Part shown: positions 1-8,704 of the stretch, piece after piece
Numbering within the stretch: position 1 is the first letter of the stretch
Layout of the letters: each line of letters starts with the position of its first letter
Assembly: GCF_000724625.1 (NCBI RefSeq)
Contig: NZ_CP007139.1
Location: 3,596,001 to 3,660,000, forward strand
Reading direction: 5' to 3'
Length of the DNA stretch: 64,000 nt
From: Fimbriimonas ginsengisoli Gsoil 348
GTDB taxonomy: Bacteria > Armatimonadota > Fimbriimonadia > Fimbriimonadales > Fimbriimonadaceae
Notes under the pieces: model-generated
Seen by the model: only the letters and a program-made list of their open reading frames with translations
The model's database searches: none
Told to the model about the DNA's origin: nothing
Translations under genes and position numbers: made by a program

Positions 1-2
1 GC

Positions 3-512
3 ATGGTTCAGACGAGCGTGGCCCAGAGGCCGCCTTCATCGGTCCGAGCGGAGCAGCTTCGCCGGGCGGAGGCAAAGCGTCGTCAAGCCGAGCGAGTAGC
101 CGCCGCCCAAAGGGCGGAGCGAAACGCGATCCAGTCGTCGCGAATCCGGATGCACGCCCTCAGCGCATCTAAACTGGCGCAAGCGCGAGCACGGGAAAGG
201 GAACGCGCGGCGATCTTACGCTCACGCGCGCAACGACTTGCGGCGGCTCAGAGGGCGGAGCGAGAAACGATCAAGGCCTCCAGGATCCGAATGCACGCGG
301 TTTCCGCCGCGAAGTTGAGGGAGGCTCGGGCTCAGCAACGGGAGCGCGCGGCGATTTTGCGGTCGAGAGCCCAGCGAGACGCCGCGTTCCGCCGGGCGGA
401 GCGAAAGTCCATCACCTCCTCTAGGGAGCGAATGAGGGCGCTTCGGTACGCGAAGCTTCAGGCCGAGCGAAGAAGGCACCATCGCCATCACCACGACCAC
501 GACCACGACTAG
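3..512 (+). CDS. Arg/Ala-rich tandem-repeat protein with His/Asp tail
   Basis: Protein of 169 residues built almost wholly of Arg, Ala, Glu and Gln. A 47-residue unit beginning AAQRAER and containing SRIRMHA and RERAAILRSRAQR occurs twice almost exactly, then once more degenerate (AFRRAERKS). The 141-bp DNA period is visible (AGGGCGGAGC at 111 and again at 252). The chain ends HHRHHHDHDHD, a likely metal-binding tail. It is predicted to be helical or coiled-coil and strongly basic, with no signal peptide or membrane segment. I recognise no family; a nucleic-acid-associated or structural role is only a guess. The start lies 3 bases from the window edge, so a longer N-terminus cannot be excluded. 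Confidence 0.6.
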   Translation: MVQTSVAQRPPSSVRAEQLRRAEAKRRQAERVAAAQRAERNAIQSSRIRMHALSASKLAQARARERERAAILRSRAQRLAAAQRAERETIKASRIRMHAVSAAKLREARAQQRERAAILRSRAQRDAAFRRAERKSITSSRERMRALRYAKLQAERRRHHRHHHDHDHD

Positions 513-536
513 CGCCGCGTTACCGGCGGATGAATC

Positions 537-556
537 CCGGCCCCGATTGGGGCCGG
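537..556 (+). terminator. Hairpin after the repeat-protein gene
   Basis: CCGGCCCC, loop GATT, GGGGCCGG: a perfect 8-bp GC stem starting 24 bases after the stop at 512. Only a weak T stretch follows (ACGTTT), so intrinsic termination is plausible but not certain. Confidence 0.55.
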
Positions 557-1154
557 AGCTACGTTTGGATCATGAGGCGTTGTCGCGTGGGTGCGAGCCA
601 AGCTGCGCCTTCGCGGCTTCGCCCTGGCGGAGCCGCCTGCCTGGAGAGCAGCGGTCCAGGGTTGCGCGGTAGGAGACACGGGGTCGACCGGCTTTTTGGC
701 GGCTCAATCGAGGCTCGGGCGGGGCTCGGTTTGCGGTAACGCGACTCCCGGTCGCACGAAAGATGGGCTTTTTTCGCCCTCTGCGATCTCGGAAGATAGG
801 GCATGGCACCCACGATCCTCCTTCTCGCAACAATCTCAATCTCTCTAATGTCTGCCGCAGACCGGCTCCGGCTCGCCCATAGCGTGATCTCTCGCGATCC
901 AGACCTTTTCGACTAGGCCACTCGCCGCTAACTCGGGGTCGGAAGTGCCATGTCGCTCCAGGTTTTTGCGCCGATGCGCCCCATATCGCGAGACGGCCTT
1001 AACAAAAAAGCTTAACAAGATCGCCGCGTCGGATTTCCCCGATTTCAACCTAGACGAACCTGCCGAAATTGGGCTGCTACTAAAGGAGCAATAAACGATG
1101 CCCTAAACAGGGGGCATTATCCGTTTTAATTACTGAGTGCAAGGACGCCATCTG

Positions 1155-1223
1155 ATGGCCCTGATCTTCGGTCGGGGTTTGGATGCTGTTAACAGACTCG
1201 TCAGGAAGAATACGAAATGTTAA
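1155..1223 (+). CDS. Possible 22-residue mini-ORF
   Basis: ATG at 1155 is preceded by AAGGA at 1141-1145, a usable ribosome-binding site 9 bases away. The product begins MALIFGRGLDAVNR and is basic at its C-terminus. Its TAA overlaps the ATG of the next mini-ORF at 1217, which suggests coupling. It is too short to be certain and may be chance. Confidence 0.2.
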   Translation: MALIFGRGLDAVNRLVRKNTKC

Positions 1224-1303
1224 TCATGGCAATGACTCTTGGATTTATCTCCGCCGGCCTCTTTACTGGCGCGGATAAGCTCAAAGATCGACGGACGCTC
1301 TAA
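1217..1303 (+). CDS. 28-residue hydrophobic peptide, copy 1
   Basis: The product begins MLIMAMTLGFISAGLF and continues TGADKLKDRRTL: one hydrophobic helix followed by a charged tail. AGGA at 1203-1206 could be the ribosome-binding site. It has the same length as the ORF at 1456 and shares 11 of 28 residues with it at the same positions (M1, L2, M6, G9, I11, S12, L15, A19, D20, K23, T27). The shape is that of type I toxin or small membrane peptides. It could instead be the N-terminus of a frameshifted longer protein. Confidence 0.3.
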   Translation: MLIMAMTLGFISAGLFTGADKLKDRRTL

Positions 1304-1455
1304 CCGCGTTGGGCAAGGATGCCCAGCCTCAAGTGAGTGCCCAAGCGCTGCAAACAGCGAAAAAGATCTCTACGAGAGACCTTGCGGCATGGTGCGCAAG
1401 ACCTGCCCTTTATTGCCGGGCTGAAACCGGCCCCTTAAATTAACGTCAAATAAAT

Positions 1456-1542
1456 ATGCTTGTCCTAACGATGGTGTTCGGGCTTATATCACTACTGTTG
1501 ATGGCGGCCGCCGACTCGGCAAAGCGCCACCACACCTATTAA
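1456..1542 (+). CDS. 28-residue hydrophobic peptide, copy 2
   Basis: The product begins MLVLTMVFGLISLLLM and continues AAADSAKRHHTY: a single predicted membrane helix and a basic tail. It is the apparent paralogue of the 1217 ORF. No clear Shine-Dalgarno precedes ATG 1456; the upstream sequence is AT-rich (TCAAATAAAT). A second frame stays open across its 3' end (about 1523 to 1608), again allowing a frameshifted longer protein. Confidence 0.28.
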   Translation: MLVLTMVFGLISLLLMAAADSAKRHHTY

Positions 1543-1796
1543 TCGCGTTCCAACGGAGAGTGAGGCGAATGCCACCCTCGAACGGGATTTAAGCGGCAGT
1601 CCCTAGTCCCTGCCCGAGCGACTAGACATACCAGGTGCAATGTGCCTACACATGGTGTCGCGCACAATATCCAAGGCATTCGGATTATTGAGTGGGCGGT
1701 TTTCTCGACATGAAACCGCGGAAAGGGATTTCTCGCAAAGAGCGCTGAGGTCCGGGGCTTCACTTTAGGGATTCCGAACCGTACGCGCGACCGTCT

Positions 1797-3797
1797 TTAA
1801 GCTTGGTTCGCGTTTGACGGGTCGCCGGCCATTTCTTCCAGGTAAGTCGCGTATCGCTTGCGCAGGATCGGGGACTCGACCATGATCGTTGCCTTCGTGA
1901 CGGCAAGGCCTTCGCGGTCGACGAGGTCGAAGACCTCTCTTTGACGGCGTCGGTCTTGCTCCAAGACCCGGATGAGCGCGTCGATCGTTTTTGGTCCGGC
2001 CGCGGTGAACGCTTGCTCCAGGAGAGCCCCGACCTTCGGGCGCTGCAGCAGCGCCCGGGCGGCGTTGAGCCGAACCACCGAATCGGGATCGTTTAGCAGG
2101 CGGAACAGCGTCGGCGTGACCTCAGGCCACTGAAGCCGTCCCAGGGTTTGGGCCAACGCCGCCCGCACGCGTAGCTCGTTGCTGGAAACCTGCCCCCGTA
2201 AATACGCCACGACTTCGGCCCGTTCGAGCTCTCCAATGGAGGCCGGGACGTGCCTCATCGCCTTCACCATCTCAAGCGGATCTTCCGAGGCCAGGCCGGC
2301 CAGTACCTCTTCGAGCGGATGTTCGTCGGAGGCGGAAGTGTCTCGCTTGACGTCTTCCCCGTGAAGTCCGCCAACCCCCTCGAGGTGCTGAGTGTTGTCC
2401 CAGCGCACGGCGGCTTTTCCGCTTCTCGAGTCGGCGAATACCTTGAGGGCTCGGAAGGTGGCGAGTCCATTGAGAATGTTGCCGATGATTAGGCGGGGTA
2501 CCGAGAGGATGCCTGGCCCGAGGCCGTACGTGAGGCTCACCCACGTGATGCGCTGGGTAACGCGAAGGATCATAAAGAAGCTGCAGAACGCCACCAGGTG
2601 GGCGAGGGCGGTGCCGGGGACCAGAATCGACAGCAGCCTGAACGGAATCCATCCGGCCTGTCCCATCGCGTACAGGACGAAGTAGAGAAGGATGAAATAG
2701 CCGAGGAACGAGGCGCTCGCGGCGACGAAAACTTTCCGGTCCTTGACGAAGTTCTCCTTCATCAACCAATTTCCCTCCCACCCGGATTGCTCCCATTCTT
2801 GCAGAGAGATTCCGATGATCCAGCGCGACTTTTGCCGGACAGAGCGGGTCCAGTCCATGGGGAAGTACGACCAGTTGGAGATGAACATCGGTCGCTTACA
2901 AAGCGGGGTCCACCAGGGCGATTTATCGTCTTCCAGCACCACCGTCACGAAGACGGAGCGCAGGCCGGCTTCCCGGATCTTCTTGGACATGGAGTAGTCC
3001 TCCGTCATCGAAGATTCGTTGAAGACGTGCCCTCCGTGCTCGTCGGAGAGGAAGTCGATCACCTTCCGAGAGAAGCCGGTGCCGGTTCCCGCGTAAGGGA
3101 CGAATCCGGAGATCTTCTCCCGCACCGGGACATCTTTCAGATGGTTCTCGCTGAATTCATCCGCGTAGATCCAGTGCACCCACTTATTCCACTTTGTGGG
3201 GAGGGGCAAGATCGGAAGCTGCACCACGTCGACCTGAGGAATGAGATAGTTGTGTAGGAGAAACGATTGCGGATGAACCCAGTCCTCGGCATCGTGCATC
3301 AGGATGATGTCGAAGTTGACGCCGTATGCCTCCTCGTGGGCTCGGATCGTCTTGAGCACGTTATGAAGGCAGTCCGCCTTGGTGGTGGGGCCGGGGCGGA
3401 GGGTGACGACCTTATTGATCTGCGGATACTCTTTGGCGAGGCGGTCCACGCAAGCCTGAGTGGCTGGGTCGTTCGGATACGTTCCCACGAAGATCGAATA
3501 ATTCTCGTATTCGACCCGCTTGATGATGTTGTCGACCATGCTGGCGACGACCTCGCCCTCGTTCCATGCAGGGACCATTACGGCGATCCGCTGCTGGTCG
3601 CGGGCACGCAATCGCTCCAGCGAGAGTCGCGGCTGACGCCGGTAGCTGTACAGCCTCCAAAAACGGAGCCAGTAAGCTCCGATGTCGTAAACCAGGTCTT
3701 GAGACCCGCTGAGGAAATAGATGACCGAGACGACCCAGGTCATCCCCGCGAACACATCGCGCAAGATGATGAGCAGGTCGCGGGCTTGGAGGTTCAC
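1797..3797 (-). CDS. NfrB-like membrane glycosyltransferase with C-terminal HEAT-like repeats
   Basis: A GT2-fold processive-type glycosyltransferase of 666 residues, GTG start. One membrane segment lies near residues 12-32. The catalytic domain (about 68-330) has VPAWNEGE, the DAED acidic motif at 169-172, TED at 265-267 and a QxxRW motif at 322-326. Three hydrophobic segments follow (about 358-440). This arrangement matches NfrB, the inner-membrane half of the E. coli N4-receptor/exopolysaccharide machinery. Residues about 495-600 look like HEAT-type helical repeats (RAALAQTLGRL, RLNAARALLQ), where NfrB is expected to carry a different regulatory domain. No NfrA-like partner is visible. Donor sugar unknown. 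Confidence 0.75.
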   Translation of the reverse strand: MNLQARDLLIILRDVFAGMTWVVSVIYFLSGSQDLVYDIGAYWLRFWRLYSYRRQPRLSLERLRARDQQRIAVMVPAWNEGEVVASMVDNIIKRVEYENYSIFVGTYPNDPATQACVDRLAKEYPQINKVVTLRPGPTTKADCLHNVLKTIRAHEEAYGVNFDIILMHDAEDWVHPQSFLLHNYLIPQVDVVQLPILPLPTKWNKWVHWIYADEFSENHLKDVPVREKISGFVPYAGTGTGFSRKVIDFLSDEHGGHVFNESSMTEDYSMSKKIREAGLRSVFVTVVLEDDKSPWWTPLCKRPMFISNWSYFPMDWTRSVRQKSRWIIGISLQEWEQSGWEGNWLMKENFVKDRKVFVAASASFLGYFILLYFVLYAMGQAGWIPFRLLSILVPGTALAHLVAFCSFFMILRVTQRITWVSLTYGLGPGILSVPRLIIGNILNGLATFRALKVFADSRSGKAAVRWDNTQHLEGVGGLHGEDVKRDTSASDEHPLEEVLAGLASEDPLEMVKAMRHVPASIGELERAEVVAYLRGQVSSNELRVRAALAQTLGRLQWPEVTPTLFRLLNDPDSVVRLNAARALLQRPKVGALLEQAFTAAGPKTIDALIRVLEQDRRRQREVFDLVDREGLAVTKATIMVESPILRKRYATYLEEMAGDPSNANQA

Positions 3798-3851
3798 TTA
3801 GTCAAAGTCTACGCCGTCCGTCCCGCAGCTCTTTCGGTCGAGGCGCGAAGC

Positions 3852-4418
3852 TTACCGGGAGCCAACGCCGGCGAGTCCATTGTTGGCCAGCTCGTGCACT
3901 TCGAAGAGCGAGGTTTTGCCCATGGTTACCGGGTCGACGACGACCGCGCACTTGGAACAGTATCGCAGGCGAGACCAAACCTGACGCCGCTGAATGTAGG
4001 CCCAATACCGCTCACGGTGACTATCCAGCCGTAGCTTATCCTCGCTCGCCGCGAGCGCCCTTTCGGTGCGCCAGCTCCTGAACCCGGTGATCGTCGCTAA
4101 TACCAACGTCAAGGTTGCGAAGGCGAGACTGGGAGCGGCGCCGGTTAGGGCGAAGTAGGCGACGGTAAAGACGATGATGCAGACCACGCCGAAAGCGACC
4201 CCATTGCGCAGACCGGTACGGTGCCGACGCGAAAGCTCGAGGACAGGGCGTTGAGGGGGTGTCAGCCACTCGGCAAGATCGGCGGAAAACAAGAACGAGG
4301 GCTTAGAGACGAGCTCGCTCAACTCCTCCATGGAGTAAACCTGCGGATTCCGGCAGTACGGACAGAGACATTGCGCGGCAATTTCCTTGTGAACTTCGTG
4401 CTCTATCTCTTGGATCAT
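3852..4418 (-). CDS. Zinc-ribbon membrane protein, function unknown
   Basis: About 188 residues from ATG 4418; the frame opens upstream to 4505 (GTG) and another ATG lies at 4463, none with a good ribosome-binding site. The N-terminus has CPYC and the C-terminus CSKC, a split four-cysteine zinc site. Two adjacent hydrophobic segments (GVVCIIVFTVAYFAL; SLAFATLTLVLATI) form a hairpin in between. It lies 54 bp upstream of the NfrB-like gene on the same strand and may be cotranscribed. No family recognised. Confidence 0.55.
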   Translation of the reverse strand: MIQEIEHEVHKEIAAQCLCPYCRNPQVYSMEELSELVSKPSFLFSADLAEWLTPPQRPVLELSRRHRTGLRNGVAFGVVCIIVFTVAYFALTGAAPSLAFATLTLVLATITGFRSWRTERALAASEDKLRLDSHRERYWAYIQRRQVWSRLRYCSKCAVVVDPVTMGKTSLFEVHELANNGLAGVGSR

Positions 4419-4992
4419 GGGTGCTGCCGGACGTCTAGAGGGCTGAATGACCGATCTCTGCATACGTGCGAAGCTTTGCGGCTGTGCCACGTCGTGTCCG
4501 CTCACTACCGATTATCGGCAGTTCGGCTGGCCAACTTTAGCGCCAATGGGTGAAAGCGAGGGAGTTCGTCCACGGTTGTCGTTCAACCCAAAATTCTCCG
4601 GAGCCTAATCGTCCTTGCTATCGGACGGTTTAGGGGTCTTGCGGGGTTCGAGCGCATCTGGGTGGAAGTCCCAGTCGTCAGGAGCGTCCATCACAAACAC
4701 CCTAAGGATTCTTCGCCACAGCCGGCGCAGCCAACTTTCCCTCATTGGATCTTTGTTCAATTGACCGCCTCGTCCGTTGAATCGCGGAGAAATCCTACCC
4801 GAGGGAGTGACTTACGCTGGGTCTCATCCGTGTGGTCGCCCAGCCCGGGAAGAAATCTCCGTGGGTCCGGTATCTTTGATGTCGGTGCTTGTACATCATC
4901 GCGTGAGGAGTGCGGCGCCACCCGGACCTTTGGCGCATCGGAGTCACGACTTCGTTTAACATGGAAGGTCAGCGCGGACGGGCGACGCAAGG
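4419..4992. other. Intergenic region, nothing convincing
   Basis: Separates the minus-strand zinc-ribbon gene from the plus-strand gene at 4993, so it should hold divergent promoters. I see no clear promoter pair or hairpin. The open frame at 4662-5114 has no family resemblance and a weak start. Confidence 0.4.
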
Positions 4993-5313
4993 ATGCAAAT
5001 CGAAATCGAAGGAGTACTGAGGCGCCGGACACGGTTACGGGCCGGCCCGTTCATGCACGAGAAGTGGAGGGACGAAAAATTCAGAGCTCTTTTCGACCTC
5101 TCCGATCCGAATAACGCCAATCCTTGCGAGCTCGTTCCGGAATTCCAAGTTGGATGGGAGCGAAACGGCGACCGAGTATTCCTCACCGCCCACTTAAAGA
5201 GCCGCCTATTCGTCCTCGGTGAAACCGTGGTGGACGACCGACGGGTCTTTTCCTTCAACATCCTGTCCGTCGCCGGAATGGAAGTTGTCGGCAAAGTCGT
5301 CTGCCGTCCTTAG
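4993..5313 (+). CDS. Hypothetical protein, 106 residues
   Basis: A small soluble protein rich in charged residues, with an alternating hydrophobic C-terminal half (FNILSVAGMEVVGKVV) suggesting β-strands. No signal peptide, membrane segment or known motif. No good ribosome-binding site precedes ATG 4993; an internal ATG at 5053 is possible. It converges on gmd with an 11-bp gap. Confidence 0.4.
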   Translation: MQIEIEGVLRRRTRLRAGPFMHEKWRDEKFRALFDLSDPNNANPCELVPEFQVGWERNGDRVFLTAHLKSRLFVLGETVVDDRRVFSFNILSVAGMEVVGKVVCRP

Positions 5314-5324
5314 TTTCTTGGCCC

Positions 5325-6371
5325 CTAAACGTTCGCCATGCCACGGGCGGTGACAAGGTGTCCGGCTTCGACCAGGGTCTTTTCCTGTCGCGCCAGCTCG
5401 AGGTCGTGCTTTACCATCCGCTCGACCAATCGCGCAAAACTCACCTTGGGCTCCCAACCGAGAACTCGCTTCGCCTTTGTGGGGTCGCCGTGGAGGTGCT
5501 CGACCTCGGTCGGCCGGAAGTAGCGCGGATCGATCAGGACAAACTCCTCCCAATCGAGATCGAGCTGGGCAAACACCCGCTCGACGAATGCCTTGACGGA
5601 GTACGACTCACCGGTGGCAACGACGAAGTCGTCCGGCTCGTCGACCTGTAGGATGCGCCACATCGCCTCCACATAGTCTTCCGCGTGGCCCCAGTCTCGC
5701 TTTGCGTCGAGATTGCCCAGGTACAGCTTTCTTTGAAGCCCAACCTTGATCCGGGTGGCAGCGCGGGTGATCTTTCGGGTCACGAACGTTTCCCCTCGAC
5801 GTTCGGACTCGTGGTTGAACAGGATTCCGTTCGAGGCGAACATCTGATAGGCCTCTCGGTAGTTGATAGTTTGCCAGTAAGCGTATACCTTTGCCGCGGC
5901 GTACGGGGAGCGAGGATAGAACGGGGTCGCTTCCGATTGCGGAGGTGGGGTGGCCCCGAACATTTCGGAAGTACCGGCTTGGTAAAAGCGGGCGAACTTG
6001 CCGGTGCGGGCGCCAAAGTCTCGGATCGCTTCCAGCAGTCTCAGGGTGCCGAGCGCATCGACGTCGACCGTGTATTCCGGCTGCTGGAAGGAAACCGCGA
6101 CATGCGACTGAGCGCCAAGATTGTATACCTCGTCGGGCTGGACTACCTCGATGACTCTCCGCAGTCCGGATCCGTCGGCGAGGTCGCCGTAATGAAGCTT
6201 TACGTGAGGACTAGGCGTGTGTGGGTCTTCGTAAAGGTGATCGATGCGGTCGGTATTGAACGTGGATGCTCGGCGAATAATGCCATGCACCTCGTATCCC
6301 TTTTTGACCAACAACTCGGTCAAATAAGAGCCGTCCTGACCAGTGATGCCGGTAACTAATGCTCGTTTCAT
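5325..6371 (-). CDS. gmd: GDP-mannose 4,6-dehydratase
   Basis: Converts GDP-D-mannose to GDP-4-keto-6-deoxymannose, the branch point to GDP-fucose, GDP-rhamnose or GDP-perosamine. It is a full-length (348) extended SDR enzyme with the N-terminal NAD(P) motif GITGQDG at 8-14, the family signature [15 protein letters not shown], catalytic SPYAAAK (YxxxK) and [22 protein letters not shown] about 7 bases before the ATG is a good ribosome-binding site. It faces away from the phosphoglycosyltransferase at 6722, so it is probably a separate transcription unit of the exopolysaccharide locus. No GDP-keto-sugar reductase or epimerase is adjacent. Confidence 0.95.
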   Translation of the reverse strand: MKRALVTGITGQDGSYLTELLVKKGYEVHGIIRRASTFNTDRIDHLYEDPHTPSPHVKLHYGDLADGSGLRRVIEVVQPDEVYNLGAQSHVAVSFQQPEYTVDVDALGTLRLLEAIRDFGARTGKFARFYQAGTSEMFGATPPPQSEATPFYPRSPYAAAKVYAYWQTINYREAYQMFASNGILFNHESERRGETFVTRKITRAATRIKVGLQRKLYLGNLDAKRDWGHAEDYVEAMWRILQVDEPDDFVVATGESYSVKAFVERVFAQLDLDWEEFVLIDPRYFRPTEVEHLHGDPTKAKRVLGWEPKVSFARLVERMVKHDLELARQEKTLVEAGHLVTARGMANV

Positions 6372-6594
6372 TCGAAATCTCCTGATGCGCGGTCCGGCAG
6401 CTTCGGCGTCCCAGATTGTCCGTTCGACGTTTTGGAACGACGAACAGAGAAGTGATTGTAACCGCAGAAGGGCGATTCCGTGGCGGCTAATCGCCGATAA
6501 GGATCAACTTCGAAGCACGGCGTCCGCGCCGTCCCCGTTCGACCGGTAGTATTGCGGTCTCAAAAAGAGTTTTAGTAAATAGTGCTTGGAATCT

Positions 6595-6623
6595 TTGGCG
6601 CGAAGAGCATTTCCCGTTATAAT
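6595..6623 (+). promoter_or_regulatory. Sigma-70-type promoter
   Basis: TTGGCG (6595-6600), 17-bp spacer, TATAAT (6618-6623). Transcription would start near 6630, about 90 bp before the phosphoglycosyltransferase start. The gap 6372-6721 otherwise holds only the gmd leader. Confidence 0.65.
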
Positions 6624-6721
6624 TCAGTCGGCACAGCAAAGAGGCGGCCATCGATCTCACGGATCTCCCACCGTAACGAAGCTTACGAGATCCCCTGACC
6701 GTTGACCTTGACTCCTGGCCC

Positions 6722-7438
6722 ATGCTCGCCAATTATTCACACGTTGCCCGTGAGCCTTCCGGCGAAGACTCGGATTACGATCGCCGCTCACTCATGCGGG
6801 ATCAATTCGTTCCTGCCGAGCCGCTCTCGGAGAGCCTCGCTTACCGGGGCGTGAAGCGTTTGGCCGACGTGACCGTAGCCCTGACCGCGGTGGCGGTATT
6901 TTCACCGATCTTCCTCATCGTCTCGATCCTGATTTTTCTGGAGGACAAGGGTCCGATTCTTTATCGGCAGCCCAGAATCGGCCGTTTCGGAGTCCCGTTC
7001 TGGTTTTACAAATTCCGCAGTATGCGGCTGGACGCGGACCGGCTTCGGGAGGAGCTCCTGAAGAGCAGCGATACCGAGGGGGCCGCGTTTAAGATGAAAA
7101 ACGATCCTCGGGTGACGAGGATAGGACGGACGATTAGGAAGTTTTCGATCGACGAAATGCCGCAGCTATTCTCGGTGCTGGCAGGCCATATGTCGATCGT
7201 GGGTCCGAGGCCGCATCTGAAGTCGGAAGTTGCGACTTACGCACCGGAAGAGCACGAGCGCCTGTTCGTGAAACCCGGATTGCTTTGCCTGCGAGAAATA
7301 AGGGGGCGGTCCCACCTTTCCTTCGAGCAATGGATACTTTTCGATCTGGAATATGTGCAAAACCGGTCGCTATGGCTGGACGCGAAAATATTCCTCCTTG
7401 CAATACCCGCCGTCATCAAAGGTGAAGGCGCTTATTAG
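6722..7438 (+). CDS. Initiating sugar transferase (monotopic phosphoglycosyltransferase)
   Basis: Transfers a sugar-1-phosphate from UDP-sugar to undecaprenyl phosphate, the first membrane step of repeat-unit assembly. A basic, cytosolic N-terminus leads to one hydrophobic re-entrant helix (about 45-70, VALTAVAVFSPIFLIVSIL). The catalytic core then shows WFYKFRSM, the IDEMPQL Asp-Glu motif and the GHMSIVGPRP loop. At 238 residues it is the short catalytic form without the WbaP/WcaJ N-terminal membrane domain. The start could also be ATG 6794; neither has a strong ribosome-binding site. Donor specificity cannot be read. Confidence 0.88.
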   Translation: MLANYSHVAREPSGEDSDYDRRSLMRDQFVPAEPLSESLAYRGVKRLADVTVALTAVAVFSPIFLIVSILIFLEDKGPILYRQPRIGRFGVPFWFYKFRSMRLDADRLREELLKSSDTEGAAFKMKNDPRVTRIGRTIRKFSIDEMPQLFSVLAGHMSIVGPRPHLKSEVATYAPEEHERLFVKPGLLCLREIRGRSHLSFEQWILFDLEYVQNRSLWLDAKIFLLAIPAVIKGEGAY

Positions 7439-7468
7439 CGAAGCCCACCCGGCTTTTCTCGTTTTCTA

Positions 7469-8704
7469 ATGCGAGTTTGTATTCTCAATGAGTTCTTCTA
7501 TCCCGACGTTATGGGCGGGACCCCAAAGGTGCTTTCCGACCTTGCGTCGAAGCTGCGATTCTCCCATGGCTTAGACATTAGCGTTATAACCAGCCGGAAT
7601 TCTTATCGCGACCCCAGCGTGAAGTTTTCGTCCTATGAAAATTGGGAAGGGATAAAGATTTTCAGGGTCGAGGCACCCCACTGGACTTCGAAGAGCACCC
7701 CGCAACGCCTCGCCGGAAACCTACTTTTCACGCACAGGGCCAAGCGGCGCATGTTGCGGGATGTGAAATGCGACGTGGTGTTGGTGTCTTCGGCGCCGGT
7801 AACGTTGCCGATGGCGGCGCTGGCGTACCTGCGCCGGCGAAAAATTCCGTATGTGTATGTCGTTTACGACATGGATCCCGATCGCGCGGTCGCTCTCGGG
7901 ATCGCCGATCCGCATGGATTGCCCGTGCGAGCGCTCTCTTGGCAGCAACGAAAATGGCTCCACGGAGCGCATACGGTTGTGGCGATTGGGCGATGTATGC
8001 GCGACCACCTGATGGAACGGTATGAAGTTCCGCCCGATCGGATCGAGGTGATCGAGGTCGGAGCCGACGCCTATACGGTGCGGCCCCTTCCGCGGAATAC
8101 AAAATTTCGGCGCGAAAACGAAATCGACGGTTTCATCGTGCTGTACTCCGGAAACTTCGGCAAGTACCACGACTTCGACACGGTTTTGGACGCGGCCAAG
8201 GCGGTTTGGTCGAAAAAGCCGTCGGTAACTTTCGTGCTGGTGGGGCGTGGCGCCAAGAAGGAGCACCTTCAGACGCGAATCGCGACCGAGCGAATCCACA
8301 ACGTCAAGATGTTCGACTTCGTTCCGGAGGAGGATTACGCCGACCTGATTGCCTCGGCCGACGTTTGCCTCGTCACCTTGGAGGCCGGAATGGAAGGTCT
8401 GTGCGTTCCGAGCAAGTTCTATTCGATCCTTGCCGGCGGCCGGCCTACCCTGGCACTAATGCGGGCAAAGTCGGAAGTCGCGTATGCGGTGGACGGGGAG
8501 GATATCGGAATCGTGGTGGAATTGGGCGACTCGGGCCAGTTGGCAAAGACGGTATTGCAACTCACGACTAAATCCGAGGAGCTGAGAGTTCAGGGGGACC
8601 GGGCAAGATATTTGTTCGAGGCCCGGTATACGAGCGATATCATTGCGCAAAAGTTCGAGGCAACGCTTTCCAAAGCTGCCGCTAAGAACTCTCGATCTCT
8701 TTAG
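7469..8704 (+). CDS. Glycosyltransferase family 4
   Basis: A 411-residue GT-B retaining glycosyltransferase of the WcaI/WbuB kind. The N-terminal acceptor domain opens MRVCILNEFFYPDVMGG, with the Gly-rich loop used by GT4 enzymes. The C-terminal donor domain has VLYSGNFGKYHDF, FVLVGRGAKKE and a nucleotide-binding segment (ADVCLVTLEAGMEGLCVPSKF). It follows the phosphoglycosyltransferase by 30 bp and probably adds the second or a later sugar. Its end overlaps the convergent GT2 gene by 23 bp. Confidence 0.88.
   Translation: MRVCILNEFFYPDVMGGTPKVLSDLASKLRFSHGLDISVITSRNSYRDPSVKFSSYENWEGIKIFRVEAPHWTSKSTPQRLAGNLLFTHRAKRRMLRDVKCDVVLVSSAPVTLPMAALAYLRRRKIPYVYVVYDMDPDRAVALGIADPHGLPVRALSWQQRKWLHGAHTVVAIGRCMRDHLMERYEVPPDRIEVIEVGADAYTVRPLPRNTKFRRENEIDGFIVLYSGNFGKYHDFDTVLDAAKAVWSKKPSVTFVLVGRGAKKEHLQTRIATERIHNVKMFDFVPEEDYADLIASADVCLVTLEAGMEGLCVPSKFYSILAGGRPTLALMRAKSEVAYAVDGEDIGIVVELGDSGQLAKTVLQLTTKSEELRVQGDRARYLFEARYTSDIIAQKFEATLSKAAAKNSRSL

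Larger units (their letters stand above)
557..1796. other. 1.2-kb region without a conventional gene
   Basis: No long open frame looks real here. The plus strand from about 888 to 1094 has an open stretch of about 65 codons without a start, ending in FNLDEPAEIGLLLKEQ; it could be the tail of a decayed gene. Three mini-ORFs (1155, 1217, 1456) are listed separately. After the 1217 ORF the next frame stays open from about 1279 to 1443 (containing DALTALGKDAQPQ), which would fit a frameshifted longer protein. ATGCCC/GGGCAT at 1098-1117 is a weak hairpin. Confidence 0.4.

Noticed and set aside
557-1796. Prophage or insertion-sequence remnant
   Set aside because: No transposase, integrase or terminal repeats visible; only weak open stretches.
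4662-5114. 150-residue ORF on the plus strand
   Set aside because: No conserved features, weak start, low-complexity; overlaps the more plausible ORF at 4993.
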